NCBI RefSeq assembly: GCF_032116555.1
Contig: NZ_CP134949.1
Location: 1 to 64,000, forward strand
Source: Halobaculum sp. XH14
GTDB lineage: Archaea > Halobacteriota > Halobacteria > Halobacteriales > Haloferacaceae
Reading direction: 5' to 3'
Length of the DNA stretch: 64,000 nucleotides
A program made the translations under genes and the position numbers. Below are positions 26,890-34,720 of this stretch, piece by piece. The notes below the pieces were generated by a model. That model was not told the DNA's origin. It saw only the letters and a list, made by a program, of their open reading frames with translations, and did no database searches. Numbering within the stretch: position 1 is the first letter of the stretch; every line of letters begins with the position of its first letter.

Positions 26890-28167
26890 ATGATGACCGA
26901 GGACGCGGACGGGTCTCCAGAGTCGACGCCGAGCGACGGCGCCGACGAATCCGCGTCCGACGACGAGGAGCAGGTCTCGGACGGAGCCTCCGACGGCTCG
27001 GAGGCGCCGGACACGGATTCGGGGGAGAATCGGGATTCGACGAACGACTCCGGGTCGGGCACGACGGACGTGGAGGATGCCGACGAAACGGCTACTGACA
27101 CTTCGGAGGACGACGAGCCCGAGGCGACTGACTCCGCTGCTGACCCCGATTTGGACGGCGACGGAACGCTCGAGAAGGTCGACCGACCTGACGACCCGGC
27201 CGACGCGGTGGCCGACGACCTCGACGTCGGCCCCGAGGAGCCCGAATCGACCCCGGACGCCGGTCGGGACGGCGAGGGCTCCGCCGAACCCGTCGACGCC
27301 GACGCGGCGGAGGCGGAGAAAGAGGAGGAACTGACGACCGCCCAGAAGGGGATGCAGACCGTCGAGAACGTCGGCAACGCGCTCGGCGGCTCCGTCGAGG
27401 GGCCCGACTCCGACCAGGAGATGCCCCTGACCCAGCACATCGAGGAGATGATGCGACGGCTCGCGGCCGTCTTCGCCGTCGCCGCGGTCGTCTCCGGCGC
27501 GGTGCTGTTCGTCGGCAGCGTCTCGCCGGTGGTGCCGAGCGCGGCCGAACTCATCCGCTACTTCTGGGACTACCACGTCGGCCTGCCGACCACGCCGGGC
27601 GGCGAGGGCGGCTACTCGCCGTACGTGTACGGCCCGCTCGAGTACCTCCTCACCAAGATCAAGGTCGTCGGGCTGGCCGGCCTGCTCGCGGGCCTCCCGA
27701 TGTTCGTCTACCAGACGTACCGCTTCATGCGCCCCGGCCTCTACCCCCACGAGCGCCGGTACTACCTCGCGGCCGTTCCCACGAGCCTCGTGCTGGGCGT
27801 CGTCGGCGCCGCGTTCGCCCACTTCGCCGTCCTCCCGTTCGTCTTCGACTACTTCATCAGCTACACCGTCGGCACCGCCGAACTCGCGTTCGGCCTGAAG
27901 GAGACGTTCAACCTCATCCTCATCATGATGGGCTACTTCGCGGTCGTGTTCCAGATTCCGCTGTTCATCCAGCTCGCCATCATGATGGGCGTCGTCACCC
28001 GCCAGTGGCTGGAGGACCGCCGGCTCATCTTCTGGGGCGGGTTCCTGGGGCTCGCGCTCACGTTCATCTCGGTGGACCCGACGGGCTTTGCGCCCATCAT
28101 CGTCGCCGTCACGATGATCACCCTCTTCGAGGGGACGCTCGCGCTGCTACGCTGGACCGGGAACTGA
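26890..28167 (+). CDS. tatC1: Twin-arginine translocase TatC, single-domain form (TatCo)
   Basis: Second TatC receptor of the haloarchaeal Tat system, 425 residues. Residues 1-175 are an extremely Asp/Glu/Ser/Thr-rich, disordered cytoplasmic extension. The TatC domain follows (PLTQHIEEMMRRLAAVFAVA, then VSGAVLFVGSVSPV near 180), with six helices and conserved PxFVYQTYRFMRPGLYPHERR and FKLKETFNLILIMM-like segments (here FGLKETFNLILIMMGYFAVV). An ATG one codon later (26893) is equally possible. Back to back with tatC2, and followed by a lipoprotein gene that itself carries an RR-type signal. Confidence 0.93.
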   Translation: MMTEDADGSPESTPSDGADESASDDEEQVSDGASDGSEAPDTDSGENRDSTNDSGSGTTDVEDADETATDTSEDDEPEATDSAADPDLDGDGTLEKVDRPDDPADAVADDLDVGPEEPESTPDAGRDGEGSAEPVDADAAEAEKEEELTTAQKGMQTVENVGNALGGSVEGPDSDQEMPLTQHIEEMMRRLAAVFAVAAVVSGAVLFVGSVSPVVPSAAELIRYFWDYHVGLPTTPGGEGGYSPYVYGPLEYLLTKIKVVGLAGLLAGLPMFVYQTYRFMRPGLYPHERRYYLAAVPTSLVLGVVGAAFAHFAVLPFVFDYFISYTVGTAELAFGLKETFNLILIMMGYFAVVFQIPLFIQLAIMMGVVTRQWLEDRRLIFWGGFLGLALTFISVDPTGFAPIIVAVTMITLFEGTLALLRWTGN

Positions 28168-28209
28168 GCGGGCCGGACGCTTTTCTCGGAGGGCCGTGAC
28201 CGCCGACGC

Positions 28210-28752
28210 ATGCAGCCCTCCAGACGGCGCACGCTCGGAGCGCTCGCGTGTACCGCCCTCGCCGGCCTCGCCGGCTGTACGAGCGGCTTCGGCTCCGACG
28301 GCACCTCCACCGACGACTCCTCGGCCGGAAAGCCGTCGACCGACGGCACGCCCTCCGACGAGCAGCCGACCGGCGGGACCCCCGCGGTGGACCTCGAGGC
28401 GAGCCTGCACGGCCCCGACGGCACCCGTCACCTGTTCGACGAGCGCGACGTCGAGACCGTCGGCCCGGTCGAACGGACGGGCAGTTCCCCCGGCGTCCCG
28501 GTCACGCTGACCGACGGGGGGACGTCGTCCGTCGGCGAGACGGTGCGCACGGCGGGCGTCGCTGACGACCCCGACGCCTGCGAGATCGCCATCGCGGTCG
28601 ACGGCGAGGAGGAGAACCGCTTTGGCATCACCGGCGGCCTGGCGGAGGCCATCGCCGAGGGGGAGTGGGAGGGCGAGTTCCTCCTGCTGTTCGAGGACCG
28701 GGAGCGGGCCACGAAGGTCCGGCAAGCGCTCCTGGGGACCGGAACCGAGTAA
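28210..28752 (+). CDS. Secreted lipoprotein, unknown function
   Basis: A 180-residue exported protein. The signal MQPSRRRTLGALACTALAG ends in lipobox LAGC with Cys23 as the anchor, and an RRR-T-L core suggests Tat export. A Ser/Thr/Asp-rich linker (residues 25-62) precedes a compact domain (about 63-178) with the hydrophobic run EFLLLFEDRERATKVRQALL at its end. It lies 42 bp after tatC1 in the same direction, so co-transcription is likely. No domain recognised. Confidence 0.75.
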   Translation: MQPSRRRTLGALACTALAGLAGCTSGFGSDGTSTDDSSAGKPSTDGTPSDEQPTGGTPAVDLEASLHGPDGTRHLFDERDVETVGPVERTGSSPGVPVTLTDGGTSSVGETVRTAGVADDPDACEIAIAVDGEEENRFGITGGLAEAIAEGEWEGEFLLLFEDRERATKVRQALLGTGTE

Positions 28753-28858
28753 CCCGCCGCCGGTTCGGTAGCCGCCCTCCTGACGGGATTCGTTCACGGC
28801 GACGACTGCCGTTCGGCCGCATCGTCACGCCCCCACCCGCCGGCGTCACCACGGCAAC

Positions 28859-28867
28859 GCTTATATT
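28859..28867 (+). promoter_or_regulatory. TATA box of the arsR operon
   Basis: GCTTATATT centred about 28 bases upstream of the arsR start. This predicts a leaderless transcript beginning near 28889-28895, inside the double operator. Confidence 0.65.
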
Positions 28868-28896
28868 AGTGTACCCTAATATTAGCAGGTGCTAAT
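28865..28896 (+). promoter_or_regulatory. Two adjacent ATTAG-N6-CTAAT operators
   Basis: Two 16-bp inverted repeats abut with no gap: ATTAG-TGTACC-CTAAT (28865-28880) and ATTAG-CAGGTG-CTAAT (28881-28896). The first overlaps the end of the TATA box; the second covers the predicted transcription start and touches the ATG at 28895. An ArsR-family dimer on each site would block TBP binding and initiation. Confidence 0.75.
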
Positions 28897-29269
28897 GAAT
28901 GGCCAGCAGACCGACGGCGAACTGACCGACGGGCGGGGGCCGCGAGCGGCCGACTGCTGTGCGCGCGGTCACTCGCTCACCGACGGCGAGGTGGCCGCCG
29001 ACGTGGAGACGCTCGCGGCGCTCGGTAACGACACCCGGTACGAGGCGCTCCGCTTCGTCGCCGAGGCGGACGACGCCGTCTGCGGCTGCGAGCTGGAGCC
29101 GTCGCTCGGCGTGAGCCAGGGCGCGGTCAGCCAGGCGCTCTCGCGGCTGTTCAGCACCGGGCTCGTCGAACGACGCAAGGAGGGCCGGTGGCGCTACTAC
29201 TCCGCGACGCCGCGGGCGACCCGGCTCCTGGACGTCCTCGGCGACACGAGGTCGACCGCCGATGACTGA
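28895..29269 (+). CDS. arsR: ArsR/SmtB-family arsenic-responsive repressor
   Basis: Winged-helix repressor of 124 residues. The recognition region reads GVSQGAVSQALSRLFSTGLVERRKEGRWRYY. Cysteine pairs at CCARGH near the N-terminus and VCGCELE in the second helix of the DNA-binding domain are candidate As(III) ligands. The ATG at 28895 fits the TATA box position; a GTG two codons upstream (28889) is the alternative. It overlaps arsM by eight bases, and the double palindrome in its own promoter points to autorepression relieved by arsenite. Confidence 0.9.
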   Translation: MNGQQTDGELTDGRGPRAADCCARGHSLTDGEVAADVETLAALGNDTRYEALRFVAEADDAVCGCELEPSLGVSQGAVSQALSRLFSTGLVERRKEGRWRYYSATPRATRLLDVLGDTRSTADD

Positions 29270-30092
29270 CGAGGCGGCGGAACGGCGGACGGCCGTGCGG
29301 GAGCGCTACGCGGGCATCGCCACGGAGCAGTCGCGCGAATCCGGATCGTGCTGTGGCGGCACGGGCGGTTCCCGTGACTCTCCCGCGGAGCGGTCGTCGA
29401 AACACGGCTACTCCGACGAGGACCTCGACGCCGTCGCCCCGGGTGCGAACCTGGGGCTCGGCTGTGGCAACCCGACCGCGCTCGCGGGGCTCGAAGCGGG
29501 CGAGGACGTCCTCGACCTCGGCTCGGGCGGCGGGTTCGACTGTTTCCTCGCGGCGCGGGAGGTCGCTCCCGACGGCCGCGTCGTCGGCGTCGACATGACC
29601 CCGGAGATGGTCGAGAAGGCCCGCGAGAACGTCGAGTCGAACGACGCGGACGACGTCGAGTTCAGGCTCGGCGAGATCGAACACCTCCCGGTCGCGGACG
29701 GCGTGATCGACGTGATCATCTCGAACTGCGTCGTGAACCTCTCGCCGGACAAGCCGCGGGTGTTCCGCGAGGCGTACCGCGTGCTCCGCCCGGGGGGCCG
29801 CCTCGCCGTCTCGGACGTCGTGCTGACGGCCGAACCGCCGGAAGGGCTCGACGCCGACCCGGAGTCGGTCGCCGCGTGCGTCGGCGGCGCGTCGCCGACC
29901 TCGGCGCTCGAGACGATGCTGACGGATGCCGGGTTCGTCGACGTCTCGATCGAGCCGAAGGACGAGAGCGAGTCGTTCATCCGCGACTGGGACGACGAGC
30001 GCGACCTCGCGGAGTTCCTCGTCGCCGCGACCATCGAGGCCGAGAAGCCGACGGCCGAACGCCGATCCGGGCGCGAGGAGGGAGCCGCGTGA
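29262..30092 (+). CDS. arsM: Arsenite S-adenosylmethionine methyltransferase
   Basis: Methylates As(III) to volatile or less toxic methylarsenicals. 276 residues. Motif I of the SAM fold is VLDLGSGGGFDC; the three conserved As(III)-binding cysteines of the family are at C68 (GLGCGN), C156 (SNCVVNL) and C206 (AACVGG), so the protein should be active. An additional CC pair lies at residues 30-31. The C-terminal helix region resembles the As(III)-binding domain. Overlaps arsR, so it is regulated by it. Confidence 0.93.
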   Translation: MTDEAAERRTAVRERYAGIATEQSRESGSCCGGTGGSRDSPAERSSKHGYSDEDLDAVAPGANLGLGCGNPTALAGLEAGEDVLDLGSGGGFDCFLAAREVAPDGRVVGVDMTPEMVEKARENVESNDADDVEFRLGEIEHLPVADGVIDVIISNCVVNLSPDKPRVFREAYRVLRPGGRLAVSDVVLTAEPPEGLDADPESVAACVGGASPTSALETMLTDAGFVDVSIEPKDESESFIRDWDDERDLAEFLVAATIEAEKPTAERRSGREEGAA

Positions 30093-30170
30093 CCGCTCCC
30101 GGAGGGGCCGAGTCTCGCCGGCCAACAGTCCGATCAGGACCGATCCGCGCGGGGTCGAACCGGCCGGAGC

Positions 30171-30211
30171 CGAACCGACCCGCGACCGCAACGAACCGAC
30201 CCGCGACCACG
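30171..30211. repeat. Two-copy 21-bp tandem repeat
   Basis: CGAACCGACCCGCGACC occurs twice with a 21-bp period in the gap after arsM. It is the only distinctive feature of that 137-bp gap. Confidence 0.6.
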
Positions 30212-30229
30212 GCACTCACCACACGCTCG

Positions 30230-30517
30230 ATGTACGGACCACCCGCTCCGCGAGACCGTTCAGGTATCGACCAGCCCAGTTGGCAGGCAGTGTTCAGGGC
30301 CTACGCGATGCTGGCCGCGGGGGTCCTGTCGCTCTTGGCGATCGCCCGCCCGCTCGCCGCTGCCGGCGTCCTCGCGGCCGTCGTCGGCCCGTCGCTCGCC
30401 GCACGCCGAGCCGCCGCACTGGCTCGCTGTCTCCGGGTTTGCGGCGAGTTCACGGTCGACCTCGGCGGGAGCGTCCGCGTCACGGTCACGAGGACGGGCG
30501 TCGAGGCCGCTTCATGA
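30230..30517 (+). CDS. Small membrane protein in the ars operon
   Basis: A 95-residue protein: a polar N-terminus, one or two hydrophobic stretches (AYAMLAAGVLSLLAIARPLA, AGVLAAVVGPSLA; residues about 27-60) and a soluble tail with a C-x3-C pair (ARCLRVCGEF) that could bind a thiophilic metal. The ATG at 30230 gives a sensible start; a GTG at 30089 would add a repetitive arginine/proline leader and is rejected. The stop overlaps the arsN2 start by four bases. Not a recognised efflux pump family. Confidence 0.6.
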   Translation: MYGPPAPRDRSGIDQPSWQAVFRAYAMLAAGVLSLLAIARPLAAAGVLAAVVGPSLAARRAAALARCLRVCGEFTVDLGGSVRVTVTRTGVEAAS

Positions 30518-30963
30518 CCGAGCCGTCGATCACCCTCGAACCGGCGGGATCGAAGGGTATCGACCGCGTCGAGGCCGTGCTCGCGGCGAACGACCTCCCG
30601 AACGGCGACGTGCGGGCGAAGCCGGAGTGCTTCTATCTCGCGCGGTCGGACGCGGCGGTCGTCGGGGTCGGCGGCCTCGAACCGCACGGGGAGAACGGCC
30701 TCCTCCGGTCGGTCGTGATCGGTGAGTCGAACCGCGGGCGGGGGTACGGCGCGGCGCTGTGTGACGCCCTGGAGGCGCGGGCGAGCGAGGAGGGCGTGGG
30801 GACGCTCTACCTGCTGACGACGACCGCGGCGGGGTTCTTCCGCGGCCGCGGCTACGAGGCGCTCGACCGGGCAGCCGTTCCGTCTGCCGTCCGGGGGACG
30901 ACCGAGTTTACGGATCTCTGTCCCGCGTCGGCGACCTGTATGCGGAAGCCGCTGGACCGGTGA
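30514..30963 (+). CDS. arsN2: Arsenic-resistance GNAT acetyltransferase (ArsN2 type)
   Basis: A 149-residue GNAT enzyme. The acetyl-CoA loop is VVIGESNRGRGYGAALCDAL, followed by LYLLTTTAAGFFRGRGYEALDRA. The small size, the closing segment TEFTDLCPASATCMRKPL and its place behind arsR/arsM match ArsN2-like acetyltransferases, thought to detoxify organic arsenicals by N-acetylation. Last gene of the arsenic operon. Assignment rests on both sequence type and context. Confidence 0.85.
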   Translation: MTEPSITLEPAGSKGIDRVEAVLAANDLPNGDVRAKPECFYLARSDAAVVGVGGLEPHGENGLLRSVVIGESNRGRGYGAALCDALEARASEEGVGTLYLLTTTAAGFFRGRGYEALDRAAVPSAVRGTTEFTDLCPASATCMRKPLDR

Positions 30964-31076
30964 CCGTCCGCACGACGCTCCCCGGGGAAACCGGACGGCG
31001 CGTCTCCAGGGGAACTGGTGACCGGGTGGGTGCTGGTTTTCGACCGGGGCCGAGAGAATAGCCGTCGAGGGACGCT

Positions 31077-31997
31077 CTACTCGCCGCCCGGGTACGTTCT
31101 GGAGAGGTCCTCGGCCACCGCCCCGCCGTCGCCGAACCCCTCCGTTTCGACTCCACCATCGCCGTCTTGCGGTTCCGTCCCTTCGACCGTCGCGGGGCTG
31201 ACGCTTCCCGTCCGGTACCCCTCCAGGTCGAGCGTGACGTGGTCGAACCCCAGATCGAGCAGGTGCTCGCGCGCTGCCGTCACGAACTCGGGGTCGAGCG
31301 CGGCGGCCAGTTCGTCAGCGCCGACCTCGATGCGGGCGAGGCCGTCGTGGTCGCGTACGCGGAACTGCGAGAACCCCCAGGTTCGGAGCATGCGCTCGGC
31401 GTTCTCGATGCGGGTCAGGCGCTCCTCGGTGACCTCGATGCCAGTCGGGATGCGTGAGGAGAGACACGCCATCGAGGGCTTGTCGGCCACGTCGAGGCCG
31501 TAGTGGGCGGCGATCTCGCGCACCTCGTCCTTGGTGATGGCGGCCTCCAGCAGCGGGGAGGCGACGTTCAGTTCCTCGACGGCCTGGAGCCCCGGCCGGT
31601 GGCCCTCGCCGGGGTCGGAGGCGTTCGTCCCGTCACAGACCGTCTCGATGCCGCGCTCGCGGGCCGCCTCGTACATCCGCGAGAGCCGCATCGTCCGGCA
31701 GTGGTAGCAGCGGTCCTCGCCGTTGGTCACGAACTCGGGGTCCTCGAGCTCGGAGAACGACACGACCGCGTGCTCGATGCCGATGTCGTCGGCGACCCGG
31801 CGGGCGTCCTCGAGTTCCGCCGCGGGCAGCGTCTCGCTCCGCGCGGTGCAGGCCACGGCGTCCTCGCCGAGCGCGGCGTGGGCGAGCGCGGCGACCACGC
31901 TGGAGTCCACGCCGCCCGAGAAGGCGACGAGCGCGCCATCGAGGGTGGCGAGCGACTCCTTTGCGGCGGCGGCCTTCGCCGCGACGTCGTCGTTCAT
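31077..31997 (-). CDS. larE: ATP-dependent sacrificial sulfur transferase LarE
   Basis: PP-loop enzyme that inserts sulfur into the pyridinium precursor of the nickel-pincer nucleotide of lactate racemase. 306 residues, with the PP-loop AFSGGVDSSVVAAL near residues 26-39, the RCYHCRTMRLSRMYE cysteine pair, and the C-terminal half PSMACLSSRIPTGIEVTEER. That motif holds a cysteine at about the place where other LarE proteins have the sacrificial one; CxxC-containing relatives may instead use a [4Fe-4S] cluster. larB and larC are not in the window, but a LarA-like protein is at 62188-63480. Confidence 0.88.
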   Translation of the reverse strand: MNDDVAAKAAAAKESLATLDGALVAFSGGVDSSVVAALAHAALGEDAVACTARSETLPAAELEDARRVADDIGIEHAVVSFSELEDPEFVTNGEDRCYHCRTMRLSRMYEAARERGIETVCDGTNASDPGEGHRPGLQAVEELNVASPLLEAAITKDEVREIAAHYGLDVADKPSMACLSSRIPTGIEVTEERLTRIENAERMLRTWGFSQFRVRDHDGLARIEVGADELAAALDPEFVTAAREHLLDLGFDHVTLDLEGYRTGSVSPATVEGTEPQDGDGGVETEGFGDGGAVAEDLSRTYPGGE

Positions 31998-32067
31998 GGG
32001 TGAACTGTGGACTCGCGGGCCAAAAGGGCCGCGTTTGGGGCGATTCGTACTTTCAGATTCGGGTGGT

Positions 32068-32085
32068 GCTTCGACGCCTCGAAGC
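32068..32085. repeat. 7-bp hairpin upstream of the DUF5787 gene
   Basis: GCTTCGA-CGCC-TCGAAGC, a perfect stem with a tetraloop, in the 203-bp gap between larE and the DUF5787 gene. No other structure is seen in that gap. Confidence 0.5.
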
Positions 32086-32200
32086 CGAACGAGGTCTGAA
32101 CGGGCGCGTCCCGGGGCGTCCAGGAGCTGAATCGGTCCCGCTCACCACGTCCGGTCCACGCGCGACCCTTTTCCCCGTCCACCCCACAACGCCACCAGGG

Positions 32201-33160
32201 ATGGAGTTCGGCTTCGAACTGGCGCTGTGTGCCCACCTCGAACGCGCGAGAGACTGGGTGCTCGCCCGCCAACTCGGGGGCGCAGTCGCCTCGCCCGGCT
32301 CCCGCGTGATGGACGTCGTCGGGATCGAGCCCGGCCCAGGGTTCGACGACCGGGCCAGCATTACCGACGCGGAGATCCCGCACGCCGCCATCGAGGCAGA
32401 CGTCGGCGTCGGGCAGGCGCGCGACTGGCGGGACGCGTTCGAGGGGCACCCGGATCACGCCCGCGAGCGGGTCGAGGCGGCGGTCGAGTGCGGCTTCCTC
32501 GCGCGCGGGCGGCGCGGCGGCCGGGAGTACGTCCGCCAGACCGCCCGCTACCCCGACGACTGGGTCGGCAAGCTCGTCGGCATCGAGAACAAGCCCGACC
32601 TCGGGACGCCGGGCGACCTCGAACGACAGCTCCGGTTCGACGTCTCGCTCGCCCTGTTCGACGAGGTGGTGCTGGCGACCACGAGCCACGTCACCGGCGC
32701 GCACCTGAACCGCATCCCGGACGCGGTCGGCGTCTGGCGGTTCGACCCCGGTTCGGGCGAGCGGACGGTGCTCCGCGAACCCGCGGAGCTGCCCGTGACC
32801 GAATCGGGCATCGAGACGGTCGGGGAGCGACCGTTACGGACCGAAATCGCGGTCGTCGACGCCGAGACCAAGGCGAAGAAACGCCGCCGCATCGCGGAGC
32901 GAGCCTACGGGAAGGGCTGGCGAACGTACGAGTTTCCGGACTGCGCGCGCTGTGTGGCGACCCCCGACGGCCGGTCCGAGTGCGCCCACTTCGACCGCGT
33001 CGTCAACCCGGCGGAAGCGTGCGGGCCGGACTGCTCCGGCTACGAGGAGAGTGAACCCGCGTCGGTCGATCCCGCGGCGCTCCGGGACGAGCACACCCCC
33101 TGGAACCGCGACCCGGCGGGGGCCGTCCGCAGACAGAGCGGGCTGGACCGGTTCGGGTGA
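32201..33160 (+). CDS. DUF5787-family protein, possible Fe-S nuclease-like fold
   Basis: A 319-residue haloarchaeal conserved protein. The N-terminal part (MEFGFELALCAHLERARDWV) and the segment DDWVGKLVGIENKPDLGTPG suggest a PD-(D/E)xK-like core, with the E-N-K triad in place of E-x-K. The C-terminus carries cysteines C-x2-C, then C-x-H and C-x3-C (DCARC ... SECAH ... EACGPDC), arranged like the Fe-S or zinc cluster of Cas4/AddB-type nucleases. The fold is my inference; DUF5787 is from memory. It stands alone on its strand. Confidence 0.65.
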   Translation: MEFGFELALCAHLERARDWVLARQLGGAVASPGSRVMDVVGIEPGPGFDDRASITDAEIPHAAIEADVGVGQARDWRDAFEGHPDHARERVEAAVECGFLARGRRGGREYVRQTARYPDDWVGKLVGIENKPDLGTPGDLERQLRFDVSLALFDEVVLATTSHVTGAHLNRIPDAVGVWRFDPGSGERTVLREPAELPVTESGIETVGERPLRTEIAVVDAETKAKKRRRIAERAYGKGWRTYEFPDCARCVATPDGRSECAHFDRVVNPAEACGPDCSGYEESEPASVDPAALRDEHTPWNRDPAGAVRRQSGLDRFG

Positions 33161-33205
33161 CGGCGGATCGGCCGTGGCCGCGGTGGCGACGGCAACCGCT
33201 CCCGG

Positions 33206-34720
33206 TCAGCCTCGCCGTCGAATCGCCGCCACGGCGGCGACGACCGCGAGCGCGACGACCACGCCCGCGCCGACGAGCGGCGCGGAGCCGCCGAGCGAGG
33301 GGCCGTCCTCGCGGGGCGGGACCGTCGTGGGGGCGGGGCCCTCGTCGGTGCCGCCGTCCGTCCCGTCGCCGCCGGTGTCGGTGCCGGCGTCACCGCCGCC
33401 CGTCTCGCCCCACAGCTCGTCGTCGGGGACGAGCCGGCTGCCGCCGTCCCAGCCCGTCAGGTACGCGTAACACTCCTCGATGCGCGCGGTGTCGTAGCCG
33501 GCGCTGCCTTGCATCCGGTGGGTACCCTCGGCCCTGAGCTGTCGCATCGTCGGCCCCTCGGAGCCGGGGTCGGTGCCGACGCGCTCGGCGTCGTACGGCT
33601 GCCAGGGGGTGTAGAACTCCCAGACGACCTCGCCGCGCGGCGTGACCTCCACGACCCGGTGGCCGTGGCGGTCGGTGACGAGCGTGTTGCCGTTCGGCAG
33701 GCGGTCGGCGTCGCGCGGTTCGTCGAGCCCGCCGCCCTCCAGCACCCACGTCTGCTCCCACTCGCCGTCGACGCGGGCGTACTCGACCACCCGGTCGTTC
33801 ATGCTGTCGGCGACGAGCACGGTGCCGGTGCCGTTCTCGCCCTCGATGTAATCCGGGTTGTGCTGCTCGTTCAGCACGTCGTAGTCGTCGTCCGAGCCCA
33901 GCGTCCACAGGATCTCCTTCGACTCGCGGTCGATGGCGATGGTCTGATCGAAGTTCCGGACCGAGACCATGAACACGCCGTCGCGGATCTCGTCAACGTC
34001 GTTGACGTGGGTCCAGTCCTCGCCGTGGGGCCCGCCGCCCGAGTGGGAGAAGCGGTCGGTGTGGTTCTCGAAGCGCCACTCCCAGACGGTCTCCTCGCGG
34101 GTGGCGTTGTAGACGACGACGCGGTTCCGGCCGTCGCCCTTGTCGACGGTGACGTACTCGTCGTCGCCGATCGCGTCCACGTCGTGGGCGTCCTCGACGT
34201 TCTCCAGCCGCCGGACCGACTCGTGCTCGCCGGTCGCCGGGTCGACGCGCTCGACGACGGAGATGCCCGGTTCGGTCGTCGCCACGAGCAGGTCGCCGTT
34301 CGCCATCGGGTCGACGTCGTAGAGCCACCAGCGGCCCGCCGCGCTGTCGTTGTGGACGCCGACGACCGAGCCGTTCGGGGCGACCCCGACCATCAGCGAG
34401 GCCGTCTTCCCGCCGGCGCGCGCGCCCTGGATCGTCAGCAGCGTCGTGGAGTCTGGCTCCTGGCTGATCGTGCCGACACAGGGGTTCAGGCTGCCGGACT
34501 GGCTCGACTGGACGCCCGTTCCGGCCACGCCGGCGACGCTCCCGGGTCCTGAGCCGCCGGTTCCGCCGGCGACGACGCCTCCGCCGGCCCCGCCGCCGAG
34601 CGCCGCGACCGCGGGCGAGAGCGCGAGCAGCGCGACGAGCAGCGCCGTCAGGGCCGCCGCGCGGCCGCGACCCGCTCCGGGCTCACGACCTCCACGGCGT
34701 CCTCCACCGGGACCCGTCAC
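33206..34720 (-). CDS. Membrane-anchored arylsulfotransferase (ASST) family protein
   Basis: Cell-surface protein of 504 residues with an N-terminal hydrophobic segment (AAALTALLVALLALSPAVAAL) and a C-terminal helix (LVGAGVVVALAVVAAVAAIR) after a Thr/Asp/Gly-rich stalk. The body (residues about 85-430) repeats beta-propeller blades such as DPMANGDLLVATTEPGISVV and ADRLPNGNTLVTDRHGHRVV, matching the arylsulfotransferase family, which transfers sulfate between phenols. HNDS and the many conserved Asp-His motifs cannot be assigned catalytically here. Overlaps the upstream sugar dehydrogenase gene by four bases. Confidence 0.8.
   Translation of the reverse strand: MTGPGGGRRGGREPGAGRGRAAALTALLVALLALSPAVAALGGGAGGGVVAGGTGGSGPGSVAGVAGTGVQSSQSGSLNPCVGTISQEPDSTTLLTIQGARAGGKTASLMVGVAPNGSVVGVHNDSAAGRWWLYDVDPMANGDLLVATTEPGISVVERVDPATGEHESVRRLENVEDAHDVDAIGDDEYVTVDKGDGRNRVVVYNATREETVWEWRFENHTDRFSHSGGGPHGEDWTHVNDVDEIRDGVFMVSVRNFDQTIAIDRESKEILWTLGSDDDYDVLNEQHNPDYIEGENGTGTVLVADSMNDRVVEYARVDGEWEQTWVLEGGGLDEPRDADRLPNGNTLVTDRHGHRVVEVTPRGEVVWEFYTPWQPYDAERVGTDPGSEGPTMRQLRAEGTHRMQGSAGYDTARIEECYAYLTGWDGGSRLVPDDELWGETGGGDAGTDTGGDGTDGGTDEGPAPTTVPPREDGPSLGGSAPLVGAGVVVALAVVAAVAAIRRRG

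Noticed and set aside
30089-30229. Longer start (GTG 30089) for the small ars membrane protein
   Set aside because: The extra 47 codons are Arg/Pro/Asn/Thr repeats arising from a 21-bp tandem repeat.
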